Of a DNA stretch of 64,000 nt, positions 44,331 through 54,080 are shown piece by piece. The DNA comes from Haloarcula salina (lineage in GTDB: Archaea > Halobacteriota > Halobacteria > Halobacteriales > Haloarculaceae). The stretch lies in the NCBI RefSeq assembly GCF_010119195.1, contig NZ_WRXL01000004.1, forward strand, positions 62,001 to 126,000. The letters run 5' to 3'. The notes below the pieces were generated by a model. The model worked only from the letters and a program-made list of their open reading frames with translations. It had not been told where the DNA came from and made no database searches. Position 1 is the first letter of the stretch; every line of letters begins with the position of its first letter. Made by a program: the position numbers and the translations under genes.

Positions 44331-45124
44331 ACGTCCACCTCCCCGAGGTAGGCCTCGATGACGCGGTCGTCGGTCTGTACCTCCTCGGGGGTGCCCGTCG
44401 TGAGCACCTCACCGCGGTGTAACACGATGACGCGGTCGCAGTGGTTCATTATCATCTCGATGTCGTGCTCGACGAACAGGAACGAGTAGCCCTGCGCCTC
44501 CAGGTCGTGGATCCGGTCGAGGATCTTCTCTTCCAGCGTGGGATTGACCCCGGCGAGCGGTTCGTCGAGCAACACCATCTCGGGGTCAGTCAGGAGCGCT
44601 CTGGCCAGTTCCAGCAGTTTCCGCTGGCCGCCCGAGAGGTTCCCGGCCGGTTCGTCGAGCAGATGGTCGAGTTCGAAGAACTCCGCCATCTCCAGTGCGC
44701 GCTCGCGGACCGACAGTTCGTCGTCGACGAACGCGTCGCCCCGGAGCCACGCGCCCGAGAGACGCTCGCCGCTCTGGTCCGGCGGCGCGAGCAGGAGGTT
44801 CTCGAGGACCGTCATCTCCGAGAGTTCCCGGGGGATCTGGAAGGTCCGGACCATGCCGCTCTTGGCGACGGCGGCGGGCCGCGACCCCGTGATGTCGGCC
44901 CCCTGGAACGTTATCGAGCCGACCTCCGGCGTGTAGAACCCGGTCAGGCAGTTGAAGAACGTCGTCTTCCCGGCCCCGTTCGGACCGATGAGTCCCGTGA
45001 TCCCCGACCCGACGGAGAGGTCGACGCCGTCGAGGGCGACGATGCCGCCGAAGTGCTTCTCGAGGTCTTCGACGGCGAGGATGGTCTCTTCCGGCGACGG
45101 TGCGACGGAGCTGTCCTCAGACAT
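44327..45124 (-). CDS. livG: Liv-type ABC transporter ATP-binding protein LivG, second system
   Basis: 265 residues from ATG 45124. Walker A GPNGAGKTT from 47; LivG-type FFNCLTGFYTPEVGSITFQG, VRTFQIPRELSEMTVLENLL, LSGGQRKLLELARAL and VLLDEPLAGVNPTLEEKILD. Overlaps livM (8 bases) and livF (4 bases), so the four genes are tightly coupled. Confidence 0.9.
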   Translation of the reverse strand: MSEDSSVAPSPEETILAVEDLEKHFGGIVALDGVDLSVGSGITGLIGPNGAGKTTFFNCLTGFYTPEVGSITFQGADITGSRPAAVAKSGMVRTFQIPRELSEMTVLENLLLAPPDQSGERLSGAWLRGDAFVDDELSVRERALEMAEFFELDHLLDEPAGNLSGGQRKLLELARALLTDPEMVLLDEPLAGVNPTLEEKILDRIHDLEAQGYSFLFVEHDIEMIMNHCDRVIVLHRGEVLTTGTPEEVQTDDRVIEAYLGEVDV

Positions 45125-46373
45125 CGTCGCTCCCTCCCGTGGCGCTTCCCGGCAGGTCGATGTCGTAGTCCTGCTCGCCGAGCAGTCCCTGCGGTCGGTA
45201 GTAGAGGATGACGATGAGGATGGCGCCGATGAGGATGAGCCGGGCCGCGGCCAACTGGATCGAGTACTGCGATGGGACGTCGATGAACCGCGTCCCGTTA
45301 CGGATCGCCCAGAACACCGTCGTCCCGAGGATGACGCCCTTGTTGTTCGCGGTGCCGCCGATGATGACGGCGGTGAACGCGAAGAACGTGATGGTCGACG
45401 CGAACTGGTCCGGCGAGACGAAGCCGATGTTGACGGCCCACAGCGCACCGGCCGCACCGGCCAGCGCCGACCCGAACATCAGGCCCTGCATCTTGTACTG
45501 GAAGGTCTCCTTGCCGAGCGCCTGGGGCACGTCCTCGTCCTCGCGGATGGCCCGCAGGACGCGGCCGTACGGACTGTTGATCGTCCGTTCGACCCAGTGG
45601 TAGCCACCGGCGAGGAAGCCGACGGCGAGGATCAGGACGAAGCGGTCGTAGTCCAGTCCGCCGTTTGGCCCTGCGGTGGGGTCGAACAGCCACAGGACGT
45701 TCTTCGTGAGTTCGACGGTCCCGCCGTCGATGGCGGGCATCACGAAGTACCACAGGCTGACCAGACCGACGCTGACCGCCATCGCGATTCGGCCGGTGCG
45801 ACCGGCCTCCCGGAACCGGTTGACGAGCCAGTAAGCGACGTAGGCGAAGACGGCCACCGAGAGGAGGCCGAAGACGGCCATGTTCACGGTGAAACTCCCC
45901 AGACTGAGGGGGAACACGTCGACGAGCGGCTTGTGGATGCCGCTGATGCCGTAGGGGCCGTTGAACAGCCAGTCTTCGTCCTTGACGACGGTGTTGAGGA
46001 TGGTCGCGATTCCGAGCGCCGTGATCGCGAGGTAGTCCTCGCGCAGTCTGAGCGTCGGAACCCCGACTGCGAGCGAGACGAGTGCGGCGGCGACCATGCC
46101 GCCGACGACGCCGAGGACCCAGCCGAACAGGCTCCCCAGCGGACCGAGGGCGGCGAACAGGCCCGGCAGGTCGAACCCGCCGATACCGCCGTACGTCGCC
46201 GCGTCCGCCGGGAGCGTCAACACCACCGTGACGTACGCCCCGACCATGAAGTAGGCCACGTGGCCGAAGTCGATCAGCCCCGTGAACCCGAACTTGAGGT
46301 TCAGTCCGATGCCGAACAGGCTGTAGATGGCGATGAACGTCACCAGCGTGATGAGGAAGTCAGCGACCGCCAT
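45117..46373 (-). CDS. livM: Liv-type ABC transporter permease LivM, second system
   Basis: 418 residues, about ten hydrophobic helices. LivM motifs LRLREDYLAITALGIATILN and NSPYGRVLRAIREDEDVPQA are clear, and FTAVIIGGTANNKGVILGT near the end. It opens with KFGFTGLIDFGHVAYFMVGA after the first helix. Its ATG overlaps the livH stop by one base. Confidence 0.9.
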   Translation of the reverse strand: MAVADFLITLVTFIAIYSLFGIGLNLKFGFTGLIDFGHVAYFMVGAYVTVVLTLPADAATYGGIGGFDLPGLFAALGPLGSLFGWVLGVVGGMVAAALVSLAVGVPTLRLREDYLAITALGIATILNTVVKDEDWLFNGPYGISGIHKPLVDVFPLSLGSFTVNMAVFGLLSVAVFAYVAYWLVNRFREAGRTGRIAMAVSVGLVSLWYFVMPAIDGGTVELTKNVLWLFDPTAGPNGGLDYDRFVLILAVGFLAGGYHWVERTINSPYGRVLRAIREDEDVPQALGKETFQYKMQGLMFGSALAGAAGALWAVNIGFVSPDQFASTITFFAFTAVIIGGTANNKGVILGTTVFWAIRNGTRFIDVPSQYSIQLAAARLILIGAILIVILYYRPQGLLGEQDYDIDLPGSATGGSDDV

Positions 46374-47572
46374 CAGACGTCACCCCACAGTCCCTCGGGT
46401 TTGATCATCAACACCCCAATGAGGATGAGGAAGGCGACTGCGATCCGATAGGTCGCAAAGTGCGACGGGAGCAGGTAGACGCTCACGTCCATGCTGACGC
46501 CGATGATCATCGCTCCGGCGACGGCTCCGTACGGCGACGAGATGCCGCCGAGGATGACCGCGGCGAATATCGGCAACAGCAGCGTAAACCCCATGTTCGG
46601 CGTGAGGTTCGTGGCGAACCAGCCGGTGAGGACGCCCGCGAGCGCGGCGAGCATGCTTGCGATCACCCAGACGAGCAACTGCACGCGGTCGGCGTCGACG
46701 CCGCGGACCTCGGCGAGGTCCATGTTGTCGGCGGTCGCTCGCATCGCTCGCCCGAACTTCGTCGTCTTCAGCGCGACGTTCAGCGCGAACATCGCTGCCA
46801 GGACCACGCCGACGATGGTGAGGTGCTTGATGCTCAGGCCGATGCGCGTCGCGACGATCGGGTCGGTGCCCTGCGGTGCTAACTGGATCAGCGCGCCCAG
46901 GACGATGGCGGTCGCGATGGCCACCGCAGTGCCGAGTATCTTCGGCGGGACGAGATACACCGTGTCGAATCCCTCCTCCCGGCGGTAGGCACGGAACACG
47001 CCGTACCCGACGGCAGTCGCGAGGATCAGGCCGCCGGCGAGGAGCCACCACGGGTATCCCCACAGGCCTGTCGTGACCACGTCGCCAGCTTGGCGCTGGG
47101 TCGTCCTGACCGTCATCCCGGCGCCGGTCACCAGGAAGTCGAAGTTCGTGTTCGAGACGCTCGCGCTCTCGTAACGGATGTTCTTCGACCCGACGAGGAA
47201 CAGCACCACGTTTCGCAAGACGAGCGCGAGCCCGAGCGAGACGATGACCATCGTGATGATGTCGGCGTCTTTCTGCCGGAACTTCCGGAAGATGGTCAGT
47301 TCGTAGGCCGCGCCGAGGGCCCCGGCGAGGACGACGCCGACGATAGCCGCCGCCGGAAGCGGGGCCGAGCCGAAGGCCGGCAGGAACGGTATCTCGGCGG
47401 GGTTGTTGAACACCAGCGCGAGGTACGCGCCGATGGTGATCATGTCGCCGTGTGCGAAGTTCGGGACCTCGGCGATGTTGTAGATGAGCGAGAGTCCGAG
47501 CGCCCCGCCGGCGATGATAGATCCGGTTATCAGGCCCTGGACGATCGCGTCAAGCAGTCCGGCGTCTACCAT
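46373..47572 (-). CDS. livH: Liv-type ABC transporter permease LivH, second system
   Basis: 399 residues from ATG 47572 (three codons after another ATG). LivH signature LGLSLIYNIAEVPNFAHGDM and the loop GRAMRATADNMDLAEVRGVD are clear; ends with GGISSPYGAVAGAMIIGVSM. It carries a longer middle insert of about 30 residues (periplasmic loop, RTTQRQAGDVVTTGLWG) than its paralogue at 23547. Follows the MFS gene after 54 bases. Confidence 0.9.
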   Translation of the reverse strand: MVDAGLLDAIVQGLITGSIIAGGALGLSLIYNIAEVPNFAHGDMITIGAYLALVFNNPAEIPFLPAFGSAPLPAAAIVGVVLAGALGAAYELTIFRKFRQKDADIITMVIVSLGLALVLRNVVLFLVGSKNIRYESASVSNTNFDFLVTGAGMTVRTTQRQAGDVVTTGLWGYPWWLLAGGLILATAVGYGVFRAYRREEGFDTVYLVPPKILGTAVAIATAIVLGALIQLAPQGTDPIVATRIGLSIKHLTIVGVVLAAMFALNVALKTTKFGRAMRATADNMDLAEVRGVDADRVQLLVWVIASMLAALAGVLTGWFATNLTPNMGFTLLLPIFAAVILGGISSPYGAVAGAMIIGVSMDVSVYLLPSHFATYRIAVAFLILIGVLMIKPEGLWGDV

Positions 47573-47626
47573 GACTCTCACCTCCGATTCCGCTGTCGAG
47601 ACTGTCGTGTGTCGAGTTGTCGAGTT

Positions 47627-48778
47627 TCATCGTGATCTCCGAGCGAGTGTCACGGCGGCGACGACTGCGAGCGCGTTGAGCGCGCCGAGCAGAACGAACG
47701 CCCCGTCGTACCCCCCCGTCACGTCCCGCACCGCGCCGGTGATCGGGGGAAAGGCGAGGGCCGCGACGTTTCCGAGCGCGACGACCGTCGCCAGCGCCGT
47801 GCCCTCCGCGTTCGTGGCGCTGGCGGCGACGTTGTAGACGGCGCCGAACGGCACGGACACCGCGAGCATGACGACGAACGGGAGGCCGACGAGCAGTAGC
47901 CCGGAAGAGCCCCCGGCGAGCAGGAGAAATCCGGCGAAGGCGACGCCGGTCGAACCGCCGATGACGCCCTCGTCGTCGAGGGGCAACCAGAAGACGGCGC
48001 TGCCACCGAGCCCTCGGCCGACTGACGCCGTGCCCAGCACCAGCGCGTTCAGCGGACCGAGGACCCCGAGTTCCTCGAAGTAGGCCGTCACGAACGTCGA
48101 GAGGGTCATGTACGAGCTGATGATCGCAACGTAACACAGCGACGCCAGCAACACCCGTCGGTCGGTCACGACCGAGAGCGGCGACACGTCGGGTTCCGTG
48201 CTCGTCGGTGCCGTCCGTCGATCCGAACGGTGGAGCCAGAGCGCGCCGAAGGCCGGCACGGCCAGCAGCGCGCCGAGCGCGTGGACGCCGGCTCCGGCAG
48301 TCACCGTCACGAACTGGGGCGCCGCGAGGAATCCCGTGGCGCCGCCTAAGGTTAGCATTCCGCCGTAGAACCCCTGTTGACGACTCGCGGTCGTCCCCTC
48401 GTAGAGCCGGGCGACGTGGGTCGCACCGACGCTGAGCAACACGCCCGCCGCGACGCCCCAGAGGAACCGGAGTCCGAGCAGCGTCCCGTAGGTCGGCGCG
48501 AAGTCGAGCGTCAGCGCCAGCACGGCTTGTGTGGCCGTCGTCCACAGTAACAGCCGGGTCGACGTGGTCCGCTCGACCAGCCGACTCGCGGGCCACTGGA
48601 CCAGGACGAACGGCAGCAACGTCGCGGACATCAGCAGGCCGAACGCCGCGTAGTCGATACCGTACCGTCCCAGGAAGTACGCCGGGACGCCGGCGTAGCC
48701 GAACATGACGTACCCCATCCCGAACACCGCGAGGTGCGGTGCGGCGCGCAACCCCCACGGGGCGCGGGACTCGGTCAT
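47627..48778 (-). CDS. Major facilitator superfamily transporter
   Basis: 383 residues with about twelve hydrophobic helices and the loop motif GLRFLWGVAAGVLLSVGATHVARLY-like region between helices; only short soluble loops. Belongs to the general MFS sugar/organic-acid type. It is in the middle of the hyuA-hyuB-liv operon, with its start overlapping the hyuB stop (ATGA), so it is likely a second carrier for the same substrate or an exporter of the product. Confidence 0.85.
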   Translation of the reverse strand: MTESRAPWGLRAAPHLAVFGMGYVMFGYAGVPAYFLGRYGIDYAAFGLLMSATLLPFVLVQWPASRLVERTTSTRLLLWTTATQAVLALTLDFAPTYGTLLGLRFLWGVAAGVLLSVGATHVARLYEGTTASRQQGFYGGMLTLGGATGFLAAPQFVTVTAGAGVHALGALLAVPAFGALWLHRSDRRTAPTSTEPDVSPLSVVTDRRVLLASLCYVAIISSYMTLSTFVTAYFEELGVLGPLNALVLGTASVGRGLGGSAVFWLPLDDEGVIGGSTGVAFAGFLLLAGGSSGLLLVGLPFVVMLAVSVPFGAVYNVAASATNAEGTALATVVALGNVAALAFPPITGAVRDVTGGYDGAFVLLGALNALAVVAAVTLARRSR

Positions 48779-50502
48779 CCGTCATCTGGACCCCCGTCGG
48801 GCGTCGAGGCGGCCGACGCCGGCCCCGTCTCGGCCTCGTAGCCGTAGGCCTCGCGAGCCGCCTCGGGCGTTATCTTCCCCAGTTCGATGTCGCGTTCGAT
48901 AGCGTCGGGGTCCCGGTCGGCGGGGTCGCCGTAGCCACCGGCTCCGGGAGTCCGAATGCTGACGATGGTCTCCGGCGGAAGCTGGTGCGTGGATTTCTGT
49001 GGCAACCGCACCTCCTCGCCGTCCGGGTCGATGCGCAGGGCGCTCCCCGACTCGCCGTCCGCTCCCCCAGCAAGGCCGTACGGCTGGTGGATGTGGCGGT
49101 CGGCGAGCAGGCTGAACGTGGCCTCGTGGCCCCGGACCTGGATATCTCGCCTGAGGCCCAGCCCGCCGCGGAACTCGCCCGCACCGCCCGAGTCGGGGCG
49201 AAGCTGGTAGCGGGTCACCCGGATGGGATAGGCCGTCTCCAGGACTTCGGCGGGCGTGTTCATCGTGTTCGACATGTGGACGTGGACGCCGTCGATGCCG
49301 TCCTTGCCCGACCGGCCGCCGAAGCCGCCGCCCTGCGTCTCGTAGAAGGCGTACGGCGAGTCGTCGCGCGGATCGGTGCCGCCGAACGTGATGTTGTTCA
49401 TCGTCCCCTGCGAGCCGGCGAGGACTCGCTCCGGGACGACGTCGCCGAACGCTCCCAGTACCACGTCGGTGACTCGCTGGGACGTTTCGAGGTTCCCCCC
49501 GACCACCGCGGCGGGCGGTTCGGGGTTGACGATGGTCCCCTCCGGCGCGGTGATCTCTATCGGCCGGTAGCAGCCGTGGTTCGGCGGGATATCGGGGTCA
49601 GTGACACAGCGGACCGCGTAGTAAGTCGCCGACGCCGTGACCGCGAAGACGGCGTTGATCGGGCCGTCTGTCTGTGGCGCGGTTCCGGTGAAGTCGACGT
49701 GGACCTCGTCCCCGTCGACGGTGACCGCCGCCTCGATAGGTAGGTCCGTGTTCCCGGCCCCGTCGTCGTCGAGGACGTCCGCGAACTCGAAGGTGCCGTC
49801 CGGGAGCGACTCGATCTCGCTGCGCATCCGGCGCTCGGAGTAGTCCTTGATCTCCTCCAGTGCGGCTTCGAGTTGCCCGCTGCCGTACTTCGAGGCGAGT
49901 TCGGTGAACCGCCGTTTCCCGGTCTCGTTTGCGGCCTCCTGTGCGCGCAGGTCGCCCCGTCGCTCGTCCGGGGTCCTGACGTTCGAGAGGATCATGTCGA
50001 AGATGTCGTCGTTGGGCTCGCCGCCCTCGAACAGCTTCACGGGCGGGATACGCAGCCCCTCCTGATAGATTTCGGTTGAGTCGGCGGAGACGCTCCCGGC
50101 GTGGGAGCCGCCGATGTCGGCGTGGTGCGCCCGATTGGCCGCGAAGGCGATCAGGTCGCCGTCGTGGTACACCGGCGTCACGAGCGTCAGGTCCGGCAGG
50201 TGTGCGCCCCCGTAGAATGGATCGTTCAGCAAGACCGCGTCGCCCGGCGACAGCGTCTCCGGCGGGAAGCGGTCGATGGCCGCCTCCACCGAAAACGGCA
50301 TCGCGCCGAGGTGGACCGGCATGTTCTCCGCCTGGGAGATCATCTCGGCGTCCGCGTCGAACATCGCGCACGAGCAGTCCCGCCGCTCCTTGATGTTCGG
50401 CGAGTAGCCGGTGCGGATGAGGTTGGCGTTCATCTCCTCGCACACCGCGATTGCGGCGTTGCGCGTCACTTCCAGCGTGACCGAATCGACGTCTCGTGTC
50501 AT
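48775..50502 (-). CDS. hyuB: Hydantoinase/oxoprolinase B-type subunit (HyuB)
   Basis: 575 residues. Hydantoinase B family hallmarks: ERRDCSCAMFDADAEMISQA, LGAMPFSVEAAIDRF, GDAVLLNDPFYGGAHLPDLT, ANRAHHADIGGSHAGS, YAFYETQGGGFGGRSGKDG and MSNTMNTPAEVLE. The B subunit with HyuA catalyses ATP-dependent opening of cyclic amides such as hydantoins, 5-oxoproline or lactams; some relatives carboxylate ketones. Four-base overlaps on both sides place it between hyuA and the MFS gene. Confidence 0.9.
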   Translation of the reverse strand: MTRDVDSVTLEVTRNAAIAVCEEMNANLIRTGYSPNIKERRDCSCAMFDADAEMISQAENMPVHLGAMPFSVEAAIDRFPPETLSPGDAVLLNDPFYGGAHLPDLTLVTPVYHDGDLIAFAANRAHHADIGGSHAGSVSADSTEIYQEGLRIPPVKLFEGGEPNDDIFDMILSNVRTPDERRGDLRAQEAANETGKRRFTELASKYGSGQLEAALEEIKDYSERRMRSEIESLPDGTFEFADVLDDDGAGNTDLPIEAAVTVDGDEVHVDFTGTAPQTDGPINAVFAVTASATYYAVRCVTDPDIPPNHGCYRPIEITAPEGTIVNPEPPAAVVGGNLETSQRVTDVVLGAFGDVVPERVLAGSQGTMNNITFGGTDPRDDSPYAFYETQGGGFGGRSGKDGIDGVHVHMSNTMNTPAEVLETAYPIRVTRYQLRPDSGGAGEFRGGLGLRRDIQVRGHEATFSLLADRHIHQPYGLAGGADGESGSALRIDPDGEEVRLPQKSTHQLPPETIVSIRTPGAGGYGDPADRDPDAIERDIELGKITPEAAREAYGYEAETGPASAASTPDGGPDDG

Positions 50503-52550
50503 CGGTTCACCTCCACGATCAGGCTGCCGTACTCGTCGACCTCGGCGCGCTGACCGGGTCGCACCACCACGGTGCTCTCCTCGCCCTCGACGACGGCCGG
50601 TCCGTCGAAGGCGGCCCCCGTCGGGAGGCCGTCCCGGTCGTAGACCCTGGTGTCGTACCGCCGCTCGTCGAAGCGCACCTCGCGGGTGTCTGCGACGGCG
50701 TCCTCGACGCTGCCGCCCGCGTCGGCCGGTCGCAGGTCCGGCGTCTCCACGACGCCCCGCGCCCGCGTCCGCAGCGTCACGAGCTCGATCGGTTCGTCCT
50801 CGTAGGCGTGGCCGTAGCGCTGGCGGTGCTTCTGGTGGAACCGGTCCCGGATCGCCGACTTCGCGTCCGCGTCGATGTCGCCGGTCGGGACGGGGACGGA
50901 GAGTTCGAACGACTGGCCGACGTAGCGCAGGTCGACCGAGCGCTCGAACTGCATCTGTCCCGCGGGGAGGTCCTCCGCGTCGAGGCGGTCACGCCCAGTG
51001 GCGACGAACTCGTCGAACTCGCGCTGGAGGGCCGCCGGCGAGACGTCCGCCCACCTGCGCACGCGCGACGCGCTGTAATCGTAGAGGATGTCGCTGATCA
51101 GGAGGCCGAGCGCGGAGAGGACCCCCGCGGTCCGGGGTACGACGATCCGTGGAATGTCGAGTTCCGCCGCGAGCGTCGCCGCGTGCAGCGGTCCGGCCCC
51201 GCCGAAGGCCACCAGACCGAAGTCGCGCGGGTCGTAGCCACGCTCGACGGAGACCACGCGCAACGCGCGCTCCATGTTCGCGTTCGCGACGTTGAGGACG
51301 CCCTGTGCGGCCTCCTCGACGGAGACGCCCAGCGGGTCGGCGAGTTGCGCCTCGAAGGCGCGCTCGACGTCGGCGACTTCCACGTCGAGTTCGCCCGAGA
51401 GGAAGGACTCGGGGTTCAGGCGGCCAAGCAACAGGTGCGCGTCGGTGATCGTCGGCCGCTCCCCGCCGCGGCCGTAGCTGATCGGGCCGGGGTCTGCCCC
51501 GGCCGACTTCGGCCCGACGCGGAGCGCGTCGCCCTCGTCGATCCACGCGATGGAACCGCCCCCGGCCCCGACCGTGTGGATGTCGATCATCGGGACGTTC
51601 ACCGGGTAGTCACCGACTTCGACGTCGGTGGCGACCAGCGGGTCGCCGCCCTCCACGAGCGAGACGTCACAGGACGTCCCGCCCATGTCCATCGTCACCA
51701 GGTCCTCCGTGCCGGCCAGTCCGGCGACGTACGTCGCGCCCTGGACGCCGGCGGCCGGACCGGAGAGCAGGGTGTTGACTGGCTGTTCCCGGGCGGCGTC
51801 TGCGGTGATGATGCCGCCGTTCGACTGCATGATCTTCAGTTCGGCGCTGATCCCCGCGTCCTCGATGCGCGATTCGAGGGTGCCGATGTAGCGGTCCATC
51901 ACCGGCTTCAGGGAGGCGTTCAGCGACGTGGTCAGCGTCCGCTCGTACTCGCGGATCTCCGGGAGGACGGAACTGGACAGCGAGTAGCTGGCGTCCACCC
52001 CTTCGTCTTCGAGCAGTTCCGCGACCCGGCGCTCGTGGTCGTCGTTCTCGAAGGAGAACAGCAGGCTGATCGCGACGCTGTCGACATCGGCCGCGGACAG
52101 GTCTCCCGCGAGGTCACGGACCGCCGCCTCGTCGAGTTCGCGCCTCACCTCGCCGCGCTCGTCCAGTCGCTCGGGGACGGTGTAGCGGCGGTGTCGCTCG
52201 ACGACGGGCGTCGGCTTCTCCGACTGGAAATCGTAGATGTCCGGCCGCGCCTGGCGGCCGATCTCGAGTGCGTCGCGGAACCCCTCGGTGGTGACCAGCG
52301 CGGTGTCGGCCCACTCGCCCTCGAGGACGGCGTTCGTCGCGACCGTCGTTCCGTGCGCGAGGAAGCCGACGTCTCCGAACCGGAGCCCTTCGAGCTCGTG
52401 GAGCTTCTCCAGTCCGTTGATCACGCCCGTCTCGGGCGTCGCTGGCGTCGACGGCGTCTTCGTCACGTCGACGACCCCGTCGCTGATCGTCACGAGGTCG
52501 GTGAAGGTGCCACCGATGTCGACACCGACGCGCGTTTCAGCGTCGTCCAT
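50499..52550 (-). CDS. hyuA: Hydantoinase/oxoprolinase A-type subunit (HyuA)
   Basis: 683 residues. Opens with the actin-like phosphate motif RVGVDIGGTFTDLVTI; FLAHGTTVATNAVLEG, YVAGLAGTEDLVTMDMGGTS (second phosphate motif), VGAGGGSIAWIDEGDALRVG and GAGPLHAATLAAELDI are all family hallmarks. It binds ATP and works with HyuB. Full-length for N-methylhydantoinase/acetone-carboxylase-like A subunits. Preceded by the binding protein after 136 bases. Confidence 0.9.
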   Translation of the reverse strand: MDDAETRVGVDIGGTFTDLVTISDGVVDVTKTPSTPATPETGVINGLEKLHELEGLRFGDVGFLAHGTTVATNAVLEGEWADTALVTTEGFRDALEIGRQARPDIYDFQSEKPTPVVERHRRYTVPERLDERGEVRRELDEAAVRDLAGDLSAADVDSVAISLLFSFENDDHERRVAELLEDEGVDASYSLSSSVLPEIREYERTLTTSLNASLKPVMDRYIGTLESRIEDAGISAELKIMQSNGGIITADAAREQPVNTLLSGPAAGVQGATYVAGLAGTEDLVTMDMGGTSCDVSLVEGGDPLVATDVEVGDYPVNVPMIDIHTVGAGGGSIAWIDEGDALRVGPKSAGADPGPISYGRGGERPTITDAHLLLGRLNPESFLSGELDVEVADVERAFEAQLADPLGVSVEEAAQGVLNVANANMERALRVVSVERGYDPRDFGLVAFGGAGPLHAATLAAELDIPRIVVPRTAGVLSALGLLISDILYDYSASRVRRWADVSPAALQREFDEFVATGRDRLDAEDLPAGQMQFERSVDLRYVGQSFELSVPVPTGDIDADAKSAIRDRFHQKHRQRYGHAYEDEPIELVTLRTRARGVVETPDLRPADAGGSVEDAVADTREVRFDERRYDTRVYDRDGLPTGAAFDGPAVVEGEESTVVVRPGQRAEVDEYGSLIVEVNR

Positions 52551-52686
52551 CTGTCATCCCTCGATAGGCGATACTGCTCGGCTGCTGGTTCGTGCGTTGA
52601 CAACTTCTCATAGTAGCTTCTAGCAGCGCTGGTGCCCGCCACGGCACGAGGGCCGCGTCGGGTTGCGATTCCGGCTTCCGACGCCT

Positions 52687-54054
52687 TCAGATCAGCTCGT
52701 TCGCCGGGATGGTCCGCTGGTCGGTGAACGACCCGTCCTCCACTTTGACGACGGCCATGTCGCTGGCGACGTCGCCGTTGGAGTCGTAGTTGACGGTGCC
52801 GCTCGGGCCGGAGTAGTCGATGGCGGAACCGCCGTCGATCTTGCTCACCCCGTCGGCGAACTGGCCGTAACTGACCGCCATGCCGTCCGGGTTCGAGACG
52901 GCCCGCATGCTCTCCTTGACCGCGCCGGAGTCGGTGGTTCCCGCGTGGTGGACCGCAAGCGCGTACGACAGCAGCGCGTCGTAGGAGTTCCACGAGTACG
53001 GCGAGAACAGGTCGGCGTCCGGATACGCCGAGGCGTAGTCGCTCTTGAAGGACTCCGTCGCGTCGCCCGTCGGCGGTTTCGTGCGCACACCGTACATCCC
53101 GTTGAGGACGTCGGACCCGACGTTGTTCAGGAAGTCGTTCGAGAGCAGACTGGTGTGCAGGACCCAGTTGCCTCCGTAGCCCTCCTCGTTCCACTGGCTG
53201 AGGATGGTCGTCCCGCTCTCGGGGTAGCCCGCGAGCGCGACGAACTCGGGGTCGTCGGCGTACAGTTCCGAGAGGACCTGCTGGTACGACGACTGGCCGG
53301 ATTCGTAGCCGACTTTCGCCGTCGTGGTGCCGGTGAAGGACTCCTCGAAGGTGTTCGCCAGCGCCTTTCCGAAGTCGTTGTTGATGTGCAGGACGGCCGC
53401 CTTCTCGACGTCCTGGTTCTGGATGATCTGGGCCATCACCTTCGCGACGAAGCGGTCGTTGGTCCGGGTGCGAAACACCAGATCGTTGTCGTCGAGCGTG
53501 CTGATCGTCGGCGACGATGACGCGGACGTGATGTGCAACGTCTCGTTCGGAATCGTCACCGACGAGGCGATACTGATCGTCACGCCGCTGGAGACGGCAC
53601 CGATTATCGAGGAGACGTTCTGGGTGTTGATCAGCGAGTTGGCCGCATTGACCCCCGCCGTCGAGTTGGTCTCGGAGTCCTCGTCGTGGAGTCTGATCTC
53701 GCGACCGAGGGGACCACCGGCCGCGTTGATGTCTTTGGCAGCCATCTGGAGCGCATTCAGCATCGGTTCACCGAAGTCACTCAGGTCGCCGCTGAACGGA
53801 ATGACGACGCCGACGTCGATCGGTTCGCTGCTCTCGGAGTCGCCGCCGTCTCCCCCGCTGTCGGTCGATCCGGAACTTCCGTCACCGCCGCCTCCCCCGT
53901 CACCGCCGTCGCTCCCGCCGCTCCCGTCGCCACCGTCACCCTGTAACTCTTCCTGACTCGAACAGCCTGCCAGACCACCGGCGGCGATCAGGCCGGTCGC
54001 GCGGAGAAACCGCCGTCTGTTAAGCCGTTCGATAAATTTGTTATCACCAGACAT
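52687..54054 (-). CDS. Liv-type ABC substrate-binding lipoprotein, canonical domain order
   Basis: 455 residues. Twin-Arg region (NRRRFLRATG), lipobox with Cys31 (GLAGC), Gly/Asp/Ser linker to about 78. Then the standard order: N-half 79-262 (VGVVIPFSGDLSDFG ... SSYQQVLSELYAD) and C-half 268-440 (FVALAGYPESGTTIL ... GTVNYDSNGDV). It delivers ligand to livHMGF further down the operon. Because hyuA/hyuB lie between, the ligand is probably a cyclic amide or related compound rather than a branched-chain amino acid. Serves as the reference for the permuted protein at 19279. Confidence 0.92.
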   Translation of the reverse strand: MSGDNKFIERLNRRRFLRATGLIAAGGLAGCSSQEELQGDGGDGSGGSDGGDGGGGGDGSSGSTDSGGDGGDSESSEPIDVGVVIPFSGDLSDFGEPMLNALQMAAKDINAAGGPLGREIRLHDEDSETNSTAGVNAANSLINTQNVSSIIGAVSSGVTISIASSVTIPNETLHITSASSSPTISTLDDNDLVFRTRTNDRFVAKVMAQIIQNQDVEKAAVLHINNDFGKALANTFEESFTGTTTAKVGYESGQSSYQQVLSELYADDPEFVALAGYPESGTTILSQWNEEGYGGNWVLHTSLLSNDFLNNVGSDVLNGMYGVRTKPPTGDATESFKSDYASAYPDADLFSPYSWNSYDALLSYALAVHHAGTTDSGAVKESMRAVSNPDGMAVSYGQFADGVSKIDGGSAIDYSGPSGTVNYDSNGDVASDMAVVKVEDGSFTDQRTIPANELI

Positions 54055-54080
54055 GGTACGTTCAATTGACCATGATAGAG

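Noticed and set aside
50496-52613. 705-codon plus-strand frame opposite hyuA
   Set aside because: Antisense shadow; hyuA has full family motifs.
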